From Egibacter rhizosphaerae (GTDB lineage Bacteria > Actinomycetota > Nitriliruptoria > Euzebyales > Egibacteraceae): DNA of 64,000 nucleotides. The notes under the pieces were generated by a model. It was not told the origin of the DNA and did no database searches. It worked only from the letters and a program-made list of their open reading frames with translations. Positions 44,862-53,477 of the stretch are shown here, piece by piece. A program made the translations under genes and the position numbers. The stretch lies in assembly GCF_004322855.1 (NCBI RefSeq), contig NZ_CP036402.1:1488001-1552000 (forward strand). The letters are read 5' to 3'. How positions within the stretch are numbered: the stretch's first letter is position 1; each line of letters begins with the position of its first letter.

Positions 44862-46970
44862 ATGGACGGTGTTCAGGATCTGATCCCCACCTTCGCTGTG
44901 ATCGCAGCGCTGGCTGGCCTCGTGCTGGCCTACGTGTTCTTCGGCATCGTGCGCAGCGCCGACCCCGGCAGCGACCGGATGGTCGAGCTGATGGGCGACA
45001 TCCAGAAGGGCGCGCGCGCGTTTCTGCGCCGCGAGTACACCTGGATCGCGGTGTTCGTCGTCGTCCTCGCGATCATCATCTTCATCGCGCTGCCCTGGGG
45101 CCGCCCCTGGGGTTCGATCGCCTACATCCTGGGCGCGGTGACCTCGGGCCTGGCCGGGTTCATCGGCATGACCGTGGCCACGATGGCGAACGCGCGCACC
45201 GCGGAGGCCGCGAAGACCGGGCCCCAGCTCGCGCTGCCGCTGGCCTTCCGCGGCGGCGCGGTGATGGGCTTCTCGGTCGCCGGGCTGAGCCTGCTGGGGG
45301 TGGCGATCTCCTACATCGTCTTCCACCAGTGGCTCGCCGTGGAGGACTCGCTCCAGGTCGTCACGGCGTTCACCCTCGGGGCGAGCTCGATCGCCCTCTT
45401 CGCCCGTATCGGTGGAGGTATCTACACCAAGGCCGCCGACATGGGCGCGGACCTCTCCGGCAAGGTCGAGGCCGGGATCCCCGAGGACGACCCCCGCAAC
45501 CCCGCGACGATCGCGGACAACGTCGGCGACAACGTCGGGGACGTCGCCGGGATGGGCGCAGACCTGTTCGAGTCCTACGCCGGGTCGATCATCGCCCCGA
45601 TCGCGCTCGCGGGCTTCGCCTTCGCGGGCCTCGCGATCCAGGGTCCGGCGCTGGTCTTCCCGCTGGCGATCGCCGCCTTCGGGATGCTTGCCGCGATCCT
45701 GGGGGCGTTCACCGTCAAGGCCAAGCCCGACATCGAAAGCAAGGAGCTCTCCAAGGCGCTGACCCGCGGCACCAAGGTCGCGGCCGTGATCACGGTCGTG
45801 CTCGCCTTCGTGCTGGCGTGGTGGCTGTTCAGCGGCGTTGAGGACGTGGAGAACTGGCTCGGCTTCCCGATCGCGGTCGTCGCGGGCCTGCTGGTCGGGC
45901 TCGGCATCGGCCACCTCGCCGAGTACTTCACGAGCGACCACTACAAGCCGACCCAGGACATCGCCAAGACCTCCCAGACGGGCACCGCGACCAACATCGT
46001 CGCGGGCGTGGCCACCGGCAAGCTCTCGGTGGCCGGTTCGGTGCTCATGATCGTGGCCGCCATCGGTGTCGCGTTCTTCGCCGGCCAGTGGGCCGCTCCG
46101 GACGTGCCCGAGGCCGGGACCTACGGCATCGCCCTCACGGCGATCGGCATGCTCGCCACGCTCGGCGTGGTGGTGTCGACCGACGCCTACGGTCCGATCG
46201 CCGACAACGCGGGTGGCATCGCCGAGATGGCCCACCTCGACCCGGAGGTCCGCGAGGTCACCGACAGCCTCGACTCGCTCGGCAACACGATGGCCGCGGT
46301 GGCGAAGGGCTTCGCGATCGGCTCCGCGGCCGTCACCGCCCTGGCGCTGTTCCGGTCGTTCGAGCAAGCCGTCATCGCGGCGGGCGGCGAGATCATGATG
46401 GACATCAGCCAGGTCGACGCGTTCGTCGGGCTGTTCATCGGCGCGATGGTGCCGTTCCTGTTCGCCGCCCTGACGATGCAGGCCGTCGGCCGGGCCGCCG
46501 ACAAGATGATCATCGAGGTGCGCCGCCAGTTCAACGAGATCCCGGGGCTGCGCGAGGGGCAGGTGCAGGCCAAGCCCGACTACGCCCGCTGCGTCGACAT
46601 CTCGACCCAGGGCGCGCTGAAGGAGATGGTGCTGCCGGGCTCGCTCGCGGTCTTCGTCCCCATCATCATCGGGCTCATCAGCGTGAACGCCCTCGGTGGT
46701 TTCCTCGCCGGCGCCCTGGTCACCGGCTTCGCGATCGCCATCTACATGGCGAACGCGGGTGGCGCGTGGGACAACGCGAAGAAGTACATCGAGGCCGGCA
46801 ACTTCGGCGGCAAGGGCACCGATACCCACGCCGCGGCGGTCGTGGGCGACACGGTCGGCGACCCGTTCAAGGACACGAGCGGGCCAGCCATGAACATCCT
46901 CATCAAGGTCATGACGATCGTGTCCTTGATCTTCGCGACCGCGTTCGTGGACTTCGGCATCTTCTCGTAA
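44862..46970 (+). CDS. hppA: Membrane-bound proton/sodium-translocating pyrophosphatase
   Basis: The 702-residue protein has about 16 transmembrane helices. It carries the substrate motifs DDPRNPATIADNVGDNVGDVAG (about 205-227) and a C-terminal THAAAVVGDTVGDPFKDTSGP. At the site that separates subfamilies, the sequence reads GNTMAAVAKGFAIGSA, with Ala rather than Lys, which points to the potassium-dependent group. That group includes both H+ and Na+ pumps. It couples PPi hydrolysis to ion export, useful under salt or energy stress. It is monocistronic, followed by a strong stem-loop. Confidence 0.94.
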   Translation: MDGVQDLIPTFAVIAALAGLVLAYVFFGIVRSADPGSDRMVELMGDIQKGARAFLRREYTWIAVFVVVLAIIIFIALPWGRPWGSIAYILGAVTSGLAGFIGMTVATMANARTAEAAKTGPQLALPLAFRGGAVMGFSVAGLSLLGVAISYIVFHQWLAVEDSLQVVTAFTLGASSIALFARIGGGIYTKAADMGADLSGKVEAGIPEDDPRNPATIADNVGDNVGDVAGMGADLFESYAGSIIAPIALAGFAFAGLAIQGPALVFPLAIAAFGMLAAILGAFTVKAKPDIESKELSKALTRGTKVAAVITVVLAFVLAWWLFSGVEDVENWLGFPIAVVAGLLVGLGIGHLAEYFTSDHYKPTQDIAKTSQTGTATNIVAGVATGKLSVAGSVLMIVAAIGVAFFAGQWAAPDVPEAGTYGIALTAIGMLATLGVVVSTDAYGPIADNAGGIAEMAHLDPEVREVTDSLDSLGNTMAAVAKGFAIGSAAVTALALFRSFEQAVIAAGGEIMMDISQVDAFVGLFIGAMVPFLFAALTMQAVGRAADKMIIEVRRQFNEIPGLREGQVQAKPDYARCVDISTQGALKEMVLPGSLAVFVPIIIGLISVNALGGFLAGALVTGFAIAIYMANAGGAWDNAKKYIEAGNFGGKGTDTHAAAVVGDTVGDPFKDTSGPAMNILIKVMTIVSLIFATAFVDFGIFS

Positions 46971-46991
46971 CCGAGCCCGCCCCAGTCACGA

Positions 46992-47016
46992 GGCCCCGCC
47001 GGCTACCGGCGGGGCC
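46992..47016. terminator. Bidirectional terminator after hppA
   Basis: A perfect 11-bp stem (46992-47002 with 47006-47016) with a 3-base loop lies between the convergent hppA and methyltransferase genes. Confidence 0.7.
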
Positions 47017-47041
47017 GTCGCATATCACGGGGTCAACGGGA

Positions 47042-47686
47042 TCACGTGCCCGGGGCCCCGAACAGCCCCCAACCGTGGAGCCAGGCGACCTCGCGCCGCT
47101 CGAGCGGGTCGGGGCGACGCTCGACCTCGACGTCCCGGTACCCCTGGTCGATCAGCAGCGCCTTCAGTTCGGCCTCCCGCAGCGTCGTGGCGTAAACCTC
47201 CCCCACGGGGGGGTCATCGACGCGCTCGAGATCCCCGTCACCCTCGCGAAAGGTCACGAAGATCGGTCCCCGCGCGTGGACCCGGCGCAACTCGCCGAAG
47301 GCCCGACGCAACTCTCCGCGGGGCAGGTGCTGCAGTGCCGCGTGCGCCCAGATGCCACCGAAGGTGTCGTCAGCGAACGGCAGCGCCCGCAGGTCCCACA
47401 CGGCCAGGGGTCGCTTGGGGAACAAGTGGAGGCCGAGGCGCATCGCTTCCATCGACCGATCGCCAGCGACGACGCTGAGGCCGACGTCGCGGAGCCCACG
47501 GACGTCGAGCGCGGGCCCACTCGCGACGTCGAGAACGATCGCGCCCCGGCCGGCCGACCGGGCGAACCGCCGCACCGCGTCGAGCGGTCGGCGATCCCAC
47601 CAATGGTCGTGGTAGGCACGAGCCGCGGCGTCGTAGGCATCGATGCTGTGGCGTGTGCGCGCGTCCACCCGTTGCCCCCGCTCCAA
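47042..47686 (-). CDS. Class I SAM-dependent methyltransferase
   Basis: The 214-residue protein has a slightly degenerate motif I (VLDVASGPALDVRGL, about 51-65), acidic GDRSMEAM and a motif II-like ALPFADDTFGGIWAHAALQHLP. The start is either TTG 47686 or GTG 47668 (VDARTRHSIDAYD); both follow a G-rich stretch. The substrate is unknown. It is convergent with hppA. Confidence 0.75.
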   Translation of the reverse strand: MERGQRVDARTRHSIDAYDAAARAYHDHWWDRRPLDAVRRFARSAGRGAIVLDVASGPALDVRGLRDVGLSVVAGDRSMEAMRLGLHLFPKRPLAVWDLRALPFADDTFGGIWAHAALQHLPRGELRRAFGELRRVHARGPIFVTFREGDGDLERVDDPPVGEVYATTLREAELKALLIDQGYRDVEVERRPDPLERREVAWLHGWGLFGAPGT

Positions 47687-47805
47687 AGCCGGCCGCGGTC
47701 ATCGGTTCACCCGTGCGGGTGAGCGGCTCGTCAGCGACGTCGCCGCCACCGGGCAGGCTAGCGAGCGGACGACACCGCGCGAGCGTCGAGTCGGTCGACG
47801 CGGCG

Positions 47806-48303
47806 TCAGCCGCTGGAGTCGCCTCGTGGGAACGCGGACCCGGCGGGGGAACCGTCCCCGTCGGGAGAACCGTTCCCGTCGGACGCGCCGTCGTGGTTGT
47901 CCAGTTCGACCGAGAACTTCATGTCGACACACGTCCCCCGCTCACGGACGAACATCACCTCGTCGGCGAGACCCCGGATGACGGTGACTCCGAGGCCACC
48001 TTCCTGCGTCCAGTCACGGGTGTCCGGGTCGTCGGGAGGCGGCGGCTCGAACCCGGGTCCCGTGTCGCGGATGAGCACCTGGAATTGTCCGGCCTCGGGA
48101 CCGAAGGCGAGCACGATCGGTTGCTCCTCCTCGACCCGCTGGTGGGCGAGGATCGCGTTCGTCGTCGCCTCGCTCACGGCGATCTTGAGATCCTCGGCGC
48201 GGGCATCGTCGAGGCCGTGGCGGCGAGCCGCGGCCGTGACGACGAGGCGTGCGATCCCGACGTAGGCGACGTCGGGCGGCAGGCGTAGCTCGACTTCGTT
48301 CAT
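47806..48303 (-). CDS. RsbW-like anti-sigma factor serine kinase (HATPase)
   Basis: The 165-residue protein is a GHKL ATPase with N-box [11 protein letters not shown] (about 45-55) and G-boxes IRDTGPGF and [15 protein letters not shown]. The C-terminal 30 residues are a disordered Gly/Ser/Asp repeat. ATG 48303 overlaps the STAS gene stop (ATGA). By family it phosphorylates the partner STAS protein and inhibits a sigma factor. The sigma factor is not in this neighbourhood. Confidence 0.9.
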   Translation of the reverse strand: MNEVELRLPPDVAYVGIARLVVTAAARRHGLDDARAEDLKIAVSEATTNAILAHQRVEEEQPIVLAFGPEAGQFQVLIRDTGPGFEPPPPDDPDTRDWTQEGGLGVTVIRGLADEVMFVRERGTCVDMKFSVELDNHDGASDGNGSPDGDGSPAGSAFPRGDSSG

Positions 48304-48641
48304 TCCCCGTCCTGCAGCGCCTCGCTGAGTGAATCGTGGATCGGGAACACCTTGGTGAGCCCGGTGATCCGAAAGATCTTGAGGATCCGCTCCTGGTCGC
48401 AGACGAGCGCGAGCGACCCGTCGTGGGAGCGCACCCGCTTGAGGCCTCCGACGAGCACGCCCAACCCCGTCGAGTCGAGGAACTCGACCTTCGTCATGTC
48501 GACGATGATGTCGTGATGGCCGTCGCTCACCAACTCGACGAGCTGCTCGCGCAGCTTCGGGGCGGTGTAGACATCGACCTCGCCGCCGACCTCGAGGACT
48601 GTACGCGTGCCTTGGGTGTAATGATTGAGGGACAGCTCCAC
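48300..48641 (-). CDS. STAS-domain anti-sigma factor antagonist (RsbV-like)
   Basis: The 113-residue single STAS domain has the phospho-acceptor Ser in [13 protein letters not shown] (about residue 57). GTG 48641 follows GGAGCAGG. It is translationally coupled to the kinase gene, making a partner-switching pair. It is divergent from the DECH helicase. Confidence 0.92.
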   Translation of the reverse strand: MELSLNHYTQGTRTVLEVGGEVDVYTAPKLREQLVELVSDGHHDIIVDMTKVEFLDSTGLGVLVGGLKRVRSHDGSLALVCDQERILKIFRITGLTKVFPIHDSLSEALQDGE

Positions 48642-48829
48642 TGAACCTGCTCCTTCGTCCGCGCCTCGCCCGGACGATCGGCTCTCGCACCCGGAACCGT
48701 CCGGGTACCCGGGTGTGCTCGACGCTTGCAGGGGCGGCTGGGGGATGCCGCGCCACTCTCCTTTGGTGCCCGACTGTCGCGCCCGGCAAACCTGCGGGAA
48801 CCGAAGGAACCGCGTGCGAGGATGGGAAC

Positions 48830-51151
48830 GTGGACGCCGCCCGAGCCCTCGACGCCATCGCGGGCGACCTCACCGAGCGCCATCCGCCGGTTCCGGACGC
48901 CGATCGCACGATCGCGCCTCGGATCGCGGCGAGCCACCGGCTGCCCGCCCGCCCCGCGCGGACCGTGCCCCTGCCGGACGATCTTCCCCCCGTTCTGAGG
49001 CAGCGCCTCGCCGACGCGAACGTGGCGCAGCTGTTCACGCACCAAGCGGAGGCGCACGCCCGTTTGCGGGCCGGGCGGCACACCGTCGTCGCGACCGGGA
49101 CCGCCAGCGGCAAGAGCCTCTGCTACCAGCTACCGCTGCTCGAGCGGCTCACGGGCGACGATCGGGCGACGGCGCTGTACCTCGCCCCGACGAAAGCACT
49201 GGCGCGCGACCAGCTGCGCGCGCTGCGCGACTTCCGGCTTCCCCACGTGCGCGCCGCGGCCTACGACGGGGACACGCCGCGCCACGAACGCGACGCGGTT
49301 CGACGTACCGCGAACGTGGTGCTCACGAACCCCGACATGCTGCACACCGGTCTGCTTCCCCATCACCGCCGCTGGGCGGACTTCCTCCACCGGCTCGAAT
49401 TCGTCGTGATCGACGAGTTGCACACCGCTCGCGGGGTCTTCGGCGCCCATGTCGCGGCCGTCCTGCGCCGCCTGCGCCGCGTGGCCGAGCGGTACGGTGC
49501 CGCACCCACGTTCGCGTTCGCGAGCGCGACCATCGCGAACCCCGGCGAGCACGCCCACCACCTCACCGGGCTCGACGTCGACGAGATCACGGTCGATGGC
49601 TCACCGCGTCCCGCAGTGACCTTGTCGCTCTGGGACCCACCCCTGACCGACCCGGACGCCGGCACGCGTCGGTCGACGCTCGCCGAAACCTCGGACCTGC
49701 TGAGCGGCATGGTGCAAGCGGGCCCCGCCACGCTGGCGTTCGTGAAGTCGCGCAAGGCCGCCGAGCTGGTGGCCGCTGCGGCCCGGGAACGCGTCGGTGA
49801 TCGCGTCCTCGCCTACCGAGCGGGGCTGCTGCCAGAGGAGCGGCGCCACGTGGAACGGGGCCTGACCGACGGGTCGTTGCGGGGGGTCGCGGCCACCGAC
49901 GCGCTCGAACTCGGCGTGGACGTCGGCAACCTCGATGCCGTGGTGATCGCGGGATGGCCCGGAACCGCCGCTTCGCTCTGGCAGCAGGCCGGTCGCGCCG
50001 GCCGCCGGGACCGCGAGGCGGTCGTGGTGTTCGTCGCCGACGACGATCCCCTCGACCGGTACCTGCTGCGGCACCCCGAGCATCTCTGGAGCCGTCCGCT
50101 GGAGGCCGCCACCGCCGATGTGTCGAACCCGCACGTGCTCGCGCCGCACGTGCGATGCGCGGCCTTCGAGCTGCCGGTGGCCGACGAGGAGGAGGCCTGC
50201 CTGCTCGGGACCGATGCACGGGCGGTGCTCGCCGCCGAGGAGGAGGCCGGGCGGCTGCGCCGCAGGGGCGACAAGCGGTACTGGGCCGGACGCGGGTCGC
50301 CGGCGGGCAACGTCGCCATCCGCTCGGCCGGCGGCGAGCCCTTCCGCATCGTGCACGCGGCCACGGGGGAGTTGATCGGCGACGTCGACGAGGCGCGTGC
50401 GTTCCGGACGGTGCACCCGGGAGCGGTGTACGTGCACCAGGGCGCGGTGTACGCGGTGGACGACCTCGACCTCGACGACCGCATCGCGGCGGTCTCGCCG
50501 TACGACGGAGACGTGACCACCCACCCTCGTGTCGACACCGACGTAACCGTCGCGGATGTCGCCGAGGAGGAGGCTTGGGGGCGGTGCGGCCTCGCGCGTG
50601 GCCGCGTCGAGGTCACGACCCAGGTGCTCGCCTACGAGCGGCGGCGGCTGTTCACCGGCGAGTCCCTGGGCGTCGTCGACCTCGACCTGCCGCGCTCGCG
50701 CCTGGACACCCGAGCATTCTGGTTGACGATTGCGGCCGACGTGCTCGCCGAGGCCGGGCTCCCCAACAACGAGCGCGCGGTGGCGGGAGCCGCCCACGCG
50801 GCCGAGCACGCGGCGATCGGACTACTGCCGCTCACCACCATGTGCGACCGCTGGGACGTCGGCGGTCTGTCGACGCCCTGGCACCCCGACACGGGCGCGG
50901 CGACGATCTTCGTCTACGACGGTTATCCCGGCGGCGCCGGGATCGCCGACCGGGCGTTCAGGGCGGGCGTGACGCACTTGGTCGCGACCCGCGACGCCGT
51001 CGCGGGATGCGGGTGCACCGAGGGATGTCCCTCCTGTGTGCAATCACCGAAGTGCGGCAACGGCAACGAGCCGTTGGACAAGGCCGGCGCGGTGCGACTG
51101 CTCTCGGCGGTACTGGACGAGCTCGCCGAGCCGAGCGAGTCCGCCGGATGA
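48830..51151 (+). CDS. DECH-type DEAD/DEAH helicase of the helicase/secretion neighbourhood (DUF1998-type C-terminus)
   Basis: The 773-residue superfamily 2 helicase has Walker [14 protein letters not shown] (about 88-100), motif [12 protein letters not shown], motif [12 protein letters not shown], and the C-terminal four-Cys cluster [16 protein letters not shown] shared with MrfA/YprA proteins that act in DNA repair. In actinobacteria this helicase is conserved next to tad pilus genes, and here it faces two TadE-like genes. I start at GTG 48830, preceded by GAGGATGGGAAC; the frame is open to 48713. Its last 194 bases overlap the antisense TadE-like gene. Confidence 0.9.
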   Translation: MDAARALDAIAGDLTERHPPVPDADRTIAPRIAASHRLPARPARTVPLPDDLPPVLRQRLADANVAQLFTHQAEAHARLRAGRHTVVATGTASGKSLCYQLPLLERLTGDDRATALYLAPTKALARDQLRALRDFRLPHVRAAAYDGDTPRHERDAVRRTANVVLTNPDMLHTGLLPHHRRWADFLHRLEFVVIDELHTARGVFGAHVAAVLRRLRRVAERYGAAPTFAFASATIANPGEHAHHLTGLDVDEITVDGSPRPAVTLSLWDPPLTDPDAGTRRSTLAETSDLLSGMVQAGPATLAFVKSRKAAELVAAAARERVGDRVLAYRAGLLPEERRHVERGLTDGSLRGVAATDALELGVDVGNLDAVVIAGWPGTAASLWQQAGRAGRRDREAVVVFVADDDPLDRYLLRHPEHLWSRPLEAATADVSNPHVLAPHVRCAAFELPVADEEEACLLGTDARAVLAAEEEAGRLRRRGDKRYWAGRGSPAGNVAIRSAGGEPFRIVHAATGELIGDVDEARAFRTVHPGAVYVHQGAVYAVDDLDLDDRIAAVSPYDGDVTTHPRVDTDVTVADVAEEEAWGRCGLARGRVEVTTQVLAYERRRLFTGESLGVVDLDLPRSRLDTRAFWLTIAADVLAEAGLPNNERAVAGAAHAAEHAAIGLLPLTTMCDRWDVGGLSTPWHPDTGAATIFVYDGYPGGAGIADRAFRAGVTHLVATRDAVAGCGCTEGCPSCVQSPKCGNGNEPLDKAGAVRLLSAVLDELAEPSESAG

Positions 51152-51680
51152 CTCCCGGCGTCGCCCGAGACGCGGCTCTTGGGGATCTGCCGTGACCGAC
51201 GGCCGCCGCGGCCGGTCCCCCGTCCGCGGGGGGATCCGGGGTCGACTCGGGCGGGGAGAGCTCGGCGCTGGCACGCGAGCGCACCTCCGGGGTGACGAGT
51301 CGGGTGAGCTCGGCGGTCGGCTCGGCCGCGACGACGACGGTCGCCGAGAGCAGGTCGGCATCGAGGTCGCGCAACCGGGCGCCGTTGGCCCTCGCCAGTC
51401 GTCGCGCGGCCACCTCGGCATCCCCCGTTCCCCCTGCCAGCGGAGAGGCACCCGCAGCGGCCAGCGCCGCGGCGTCCGCAGCCGTTTGCGCGCGGGCGTG
51501 CGCGAGCGCCAGGTCGGCGAGCGCGACGCACGACACGAGCAGGGCCGGCAGGAGTGCCAGCATGGAGCCCACGAGCAGGACGGCCACACTGCCCTCGTCG
51601 TCCCCGCTCGTCGGTGGACGACCCGTTGGCGCACGTCCCCCTGCGTCGAAGCCTCGCGATCGTCGTTGCGGCGCTCTCAC
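50958..51680 (-). CDS. TadE-like protein of the helicase/secretion neighbourhood, extended C-terminus
   Basis: The 240-residue protein has a short Arg-rich N-terminus, one membrane helix (EGSVAVLLVGSMLALLPALL, about 29-48) and the ADAAALAAAG motif of pilus-associated TadE/TadG-like proteins. The usual member is only 110-140 residues. Here the frame runs on through about 100 Arg/Pro-rich residues, overlapping the 3' end of the helicase by 194 bases. The extension may be non-functional read-through after loss of the native stop. GTG 51680 overlaps the preceding gene's stop (GTGA). Confidence 0.7.
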   Translation of the reverse strand: MRAPQRRSRGFDAGGRAPTGRPPTSGDDEGSVAVLLVGSMLALLPALLVSCVALADLALAHARAQTAADAAALAAAGASPLAGGTGDAEVAARRLARANGARLRDLDADLLSATVVVAAEPTAELTRLVTPEVRSRASAELSPPESTPDPPADGGPAAAAVGHGRSPRAASRATPGVIRRTRSARRARPVPPRAVAPRRPCPTARCRCRTSVIAHRRDIPRCTRIPRRRRGSRPSASRPP

Positions 51681-52090
51681 GGGGGCTCCTCGACCTGCAT
51701 CGTCGCCTCGACCTCGGGCAGCCACGCGGGTCCGAACGGCTCGGGCAGCACCCGGGCCTGCAGCCGAACCCTCGCGGTGACCGGTTGGCCGGGTTGCGGA
51801 CTCGCCGGCTCCACGACGAGCTCGTAGGGGGCCGGCGCGGCGTCCGCGACCGCCTGCTCCGCCGCAGCGGTATCGCCGACCGCGGCGTGACGCGCCGCGT
51901 CACGCGCGAGGGTCTGCGCGGCGACCACGTCGGCACCGACGACCGCGGAGAGTGCGACGGCAACCGCGAGCAGCACGACGACGGGCAACAAGAGGGCGAG
52001 CTCGACGGCCTGGCTGCCCCGTTCCGCCCACCGGTGGTCGCGTCGGGGGACGCGCCTGCGCGCGTCCCCCGACCGGGAGCTCAGAACCAT
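51677..52090 (-). CDS. TadE-like pilus assembly pseudopilin
   Basis: The 137-residue protein has an Arg-rich cytosolic N-terminus, then ERGSQAVELALLLPVVVLLAV (about 20-42). This is the TadE signature, with Glu at the +5-like position of a pseudopilin helix, followed by a mostly beta extracytoplasmic domain. ATG 52090 overlaps the end of the pilin fragment by 10 bases and its stop overlaps the next TadE-like gene, so this was one operon. Confidence 0.82.
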   Translation of the reverse strand: MVLSSRSGDARRRVPRRDHRWAERGSQAVELALLLPVVVLLAVAVALSAVVGADVVAAQTLARDAARHAAVGDTAAAEQAVADAAPAPYELVVEPASPQPGQPVTARVRLQARVLPEPFGPAWLPEVEATMQVEEPP

Positions 52091-52221
52091 CCGCCGACGG
52101 TGTCGCCGAGCGTGTCGACCACCGCATCGACGATGATCCGCAGCACGTCGGGCTCGGTGAAGATCTCCACCAGCCCGCCACACGCAGCGGCGCTCACACC
52201 GCCCAGCATCGCGTACTCCAC
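52081..52221 (-). pseudogene. 3' remnant of a DUF4244-type Tad pilin gene, cut by the phage element
   Basis: From GTG 52221 to TGA 52081 the 46 codons read VEYAMLGGVSAAACGGL and onward, ending in a short amphipathic tail. This is the core helix and C-terminus of the actinobacterial DUF4244 pilin that normally precedes the two TadE-like genes. The leader, the Gly cleavage site and the residues normally just before VEYA are missing. Upstream sequence is unrelated, and phage genes replace the expected tadA, tadB and tadC. It is too short for typical gene callers. Confidence 0.65.
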
Positions 52222-52225
52222 ACCT

Positions 52226-52308
52226 ACGGGATGGCCTTGTGCGTGGCACTGGCTGGACTGGTTTGTTGCTGGTCTCGGGGCTTGTGGAGTTCACGGGGTG
52301 GCCTTGTG
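52226..52308. repeat. Junction near-repeat, candidate att region
   Basis: Two 16-base copies with one mismatch (52226-52241 and 52293-52308), spaced by 67 bases, sit between the pilin remnant and the first phage gene. The att core itself cannot be defined without the other end. Confidence 0.4.
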
Positions 52309-52358
52309 TTGCCACGTGGCGGGTTGTTCGTGGCAGTACGGTGGCAGCACGGGCGGTC

Positions 52359-52913
52359 TCACGAGGCCGCCTCGGTGAGCGCGAGGTACCACCTGCGGAC
52401 CCAGCGGGCGTCGCCGAGGGCGGTGTGCCGCTCGTCGTCGCTGACTGGTTCGACGCCGCAGGCGCGCGCGAGGTCATCCGAGCGCCACGGCAGCGGCAGG
52501 TCCGGCATCGGCTCCCCGCAGTCGGCCCGCCCGTTGAGGTAGCCGACGGCCATCGCCTCCACGTCGATCAAGTGATAGTGCCACGCAGGCGCCTGGCCCC
52601 AGTCGCGCAGGAACCGGTCAAGGAACGCAGCATCGAAGCTCGGCACCGCGCCGACGAGGTGCGCGCCCGCGAGCACCGGCGCGATCCGATCCGCTACGTG
52701 GGGCGGGTACTCCCACGTCCACTCGAAGGTCTCTGTGCGGTGGTAGAAGCCGGTCATGCGCAGCGCGGTAGGGTCCGCGGTCCTCAGTGAGGGCTTCGGT
52801 CGGTAGACGCGCTCGTCGGATTCGCCGTCGACGATGAGGGCGATCTCCCACGGCTCGTGGCGGTCCGGGTCGAGCCCGGTGGTTTCGATGTCGAGGAACA
52901 CGAGGCGGCTCAT
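52359..52913 (-). CDS. Phage DEDDh 3'-5' exonuclease (DnaQ/RNase T-like)
   Basis: The 184-residue protein has ExoI FLDIETTGLD (Asp8, Glu10), ExoII-type GAVPSFDAAFLDR (Asp about 93) and ExoIII-type RHTALGDARW (His about 163, Asp about 168), so all four DEDD acids plus His are present. GAAAGGA precedes ATG 52913. In the leftward early block next to a sliding clamp, it may proofread or process DNA during phage replication. No polymerase is visible in the window. Confidence 0.85.
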   Translation of the reverse strand: MSRLVFLDIETTGLDPDRHEPWEIALIVDGESDERVYRPKPSLRTADPTALRMTGFYHRTETFEWTWEYPPHVADRIAPVLAGAHLVGAVPSFDAAFLDRFLRDWGQAPAWHYHLIDVEAMAVGYLNGRADCGEPMPDLPLPWRSDDLARACGVEPVSDDERHTALGDARWVRRWYLALTEAAS

Positions 52914-52951
52914 GGCGCGCGTCCTTTCGTGCGTCGAGCGTGTCGGTCGGC

Positions 52952-53371
52952 CTAGGGGCTGTCGCCATTGGCGAGGCGGACGAGCTGTTCGGCGTCTGTG
53001 ACCGTGCTGGCAATGGCGACGGGAGCGGTTCCGGGGGCCTGCCCATAGATGACCGCGCCGACGTTGCGGAACGAGGCCCGGAGGTCCGTGCGAGTGGGAA
53101 CAGCAGCACGCACGATCGACCCCCTAGGCAGCCAGCGGAGCCGGTCTAGCGAGTAGTTGGCGACTGGGGAGACCTCCTCCCACGAGTCACCGAAGATCAC
53201 GTCGCCGGCATGGTCGAACATCGGGTCGTCGGCGAGTCGGATGAAGCCGAAGTCGGTGCCGGCCCACACGTAGTCGCCCGCGCGCAGCTCCTCGACGGGC
53301 AGCAGCACGGTCCGCGTGCCCGTCGGCGCCTCGATCTCGTCTTCTGGCGATTCCATCGAATCCGGGTGCAT
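52952..53371 (-). CDS. Phage hypothetical protein
   Basis: The 139-residue protein is not recognised. It is acidic at the N-terminus, then beta-rich (RTVLLPVEELRAGDYVWAG and onward), with no membrane helix or Cys motif. The LRAGDYV stretch resembles a small beta-barrel entry. ATG 53371 follows GGAGGGA, the shared leader type of this block. It lies between the exonuclease and clamp genes. Confidence 0.7.
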   Translation of the reverse strand: MHPDSMESPEDEIEAPTGTRTVLLPVEELRAGDYVWAGTDFGFIRLADDPMFDHAGDVIFGDSWEEVSPVANYSLDRLRWLPRGSIVRAAVPTRTDLRASFRNVGAVIYGQAPGTAPVAIASTVTDAEQLVRLANGDSP

Positions 53372-53406
53372 CGTCGTCCCTCCATCCACGATCGACCGAT
53401 TAGGGC

Positions 53407-53460
53407 GGCTGGCCCGCCGGTCCGGTCCCCTTCCCCAAAGACCATCCCGGCGGGCCAGCC
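53407..53460. terminator. Large intercistronic stem-loop downstream of the clamp gene
   Basis: A perfect 14-bp stem (53407-53420 with 53447-53460) with a 26-base loop lies between the clamp stop and the next gene's ribosome site. It may reduce read-through or protect the clamp message. Confidence 0.6.
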
Positions 53461-53477
53461 TCGGATGCCCGCCCGCG

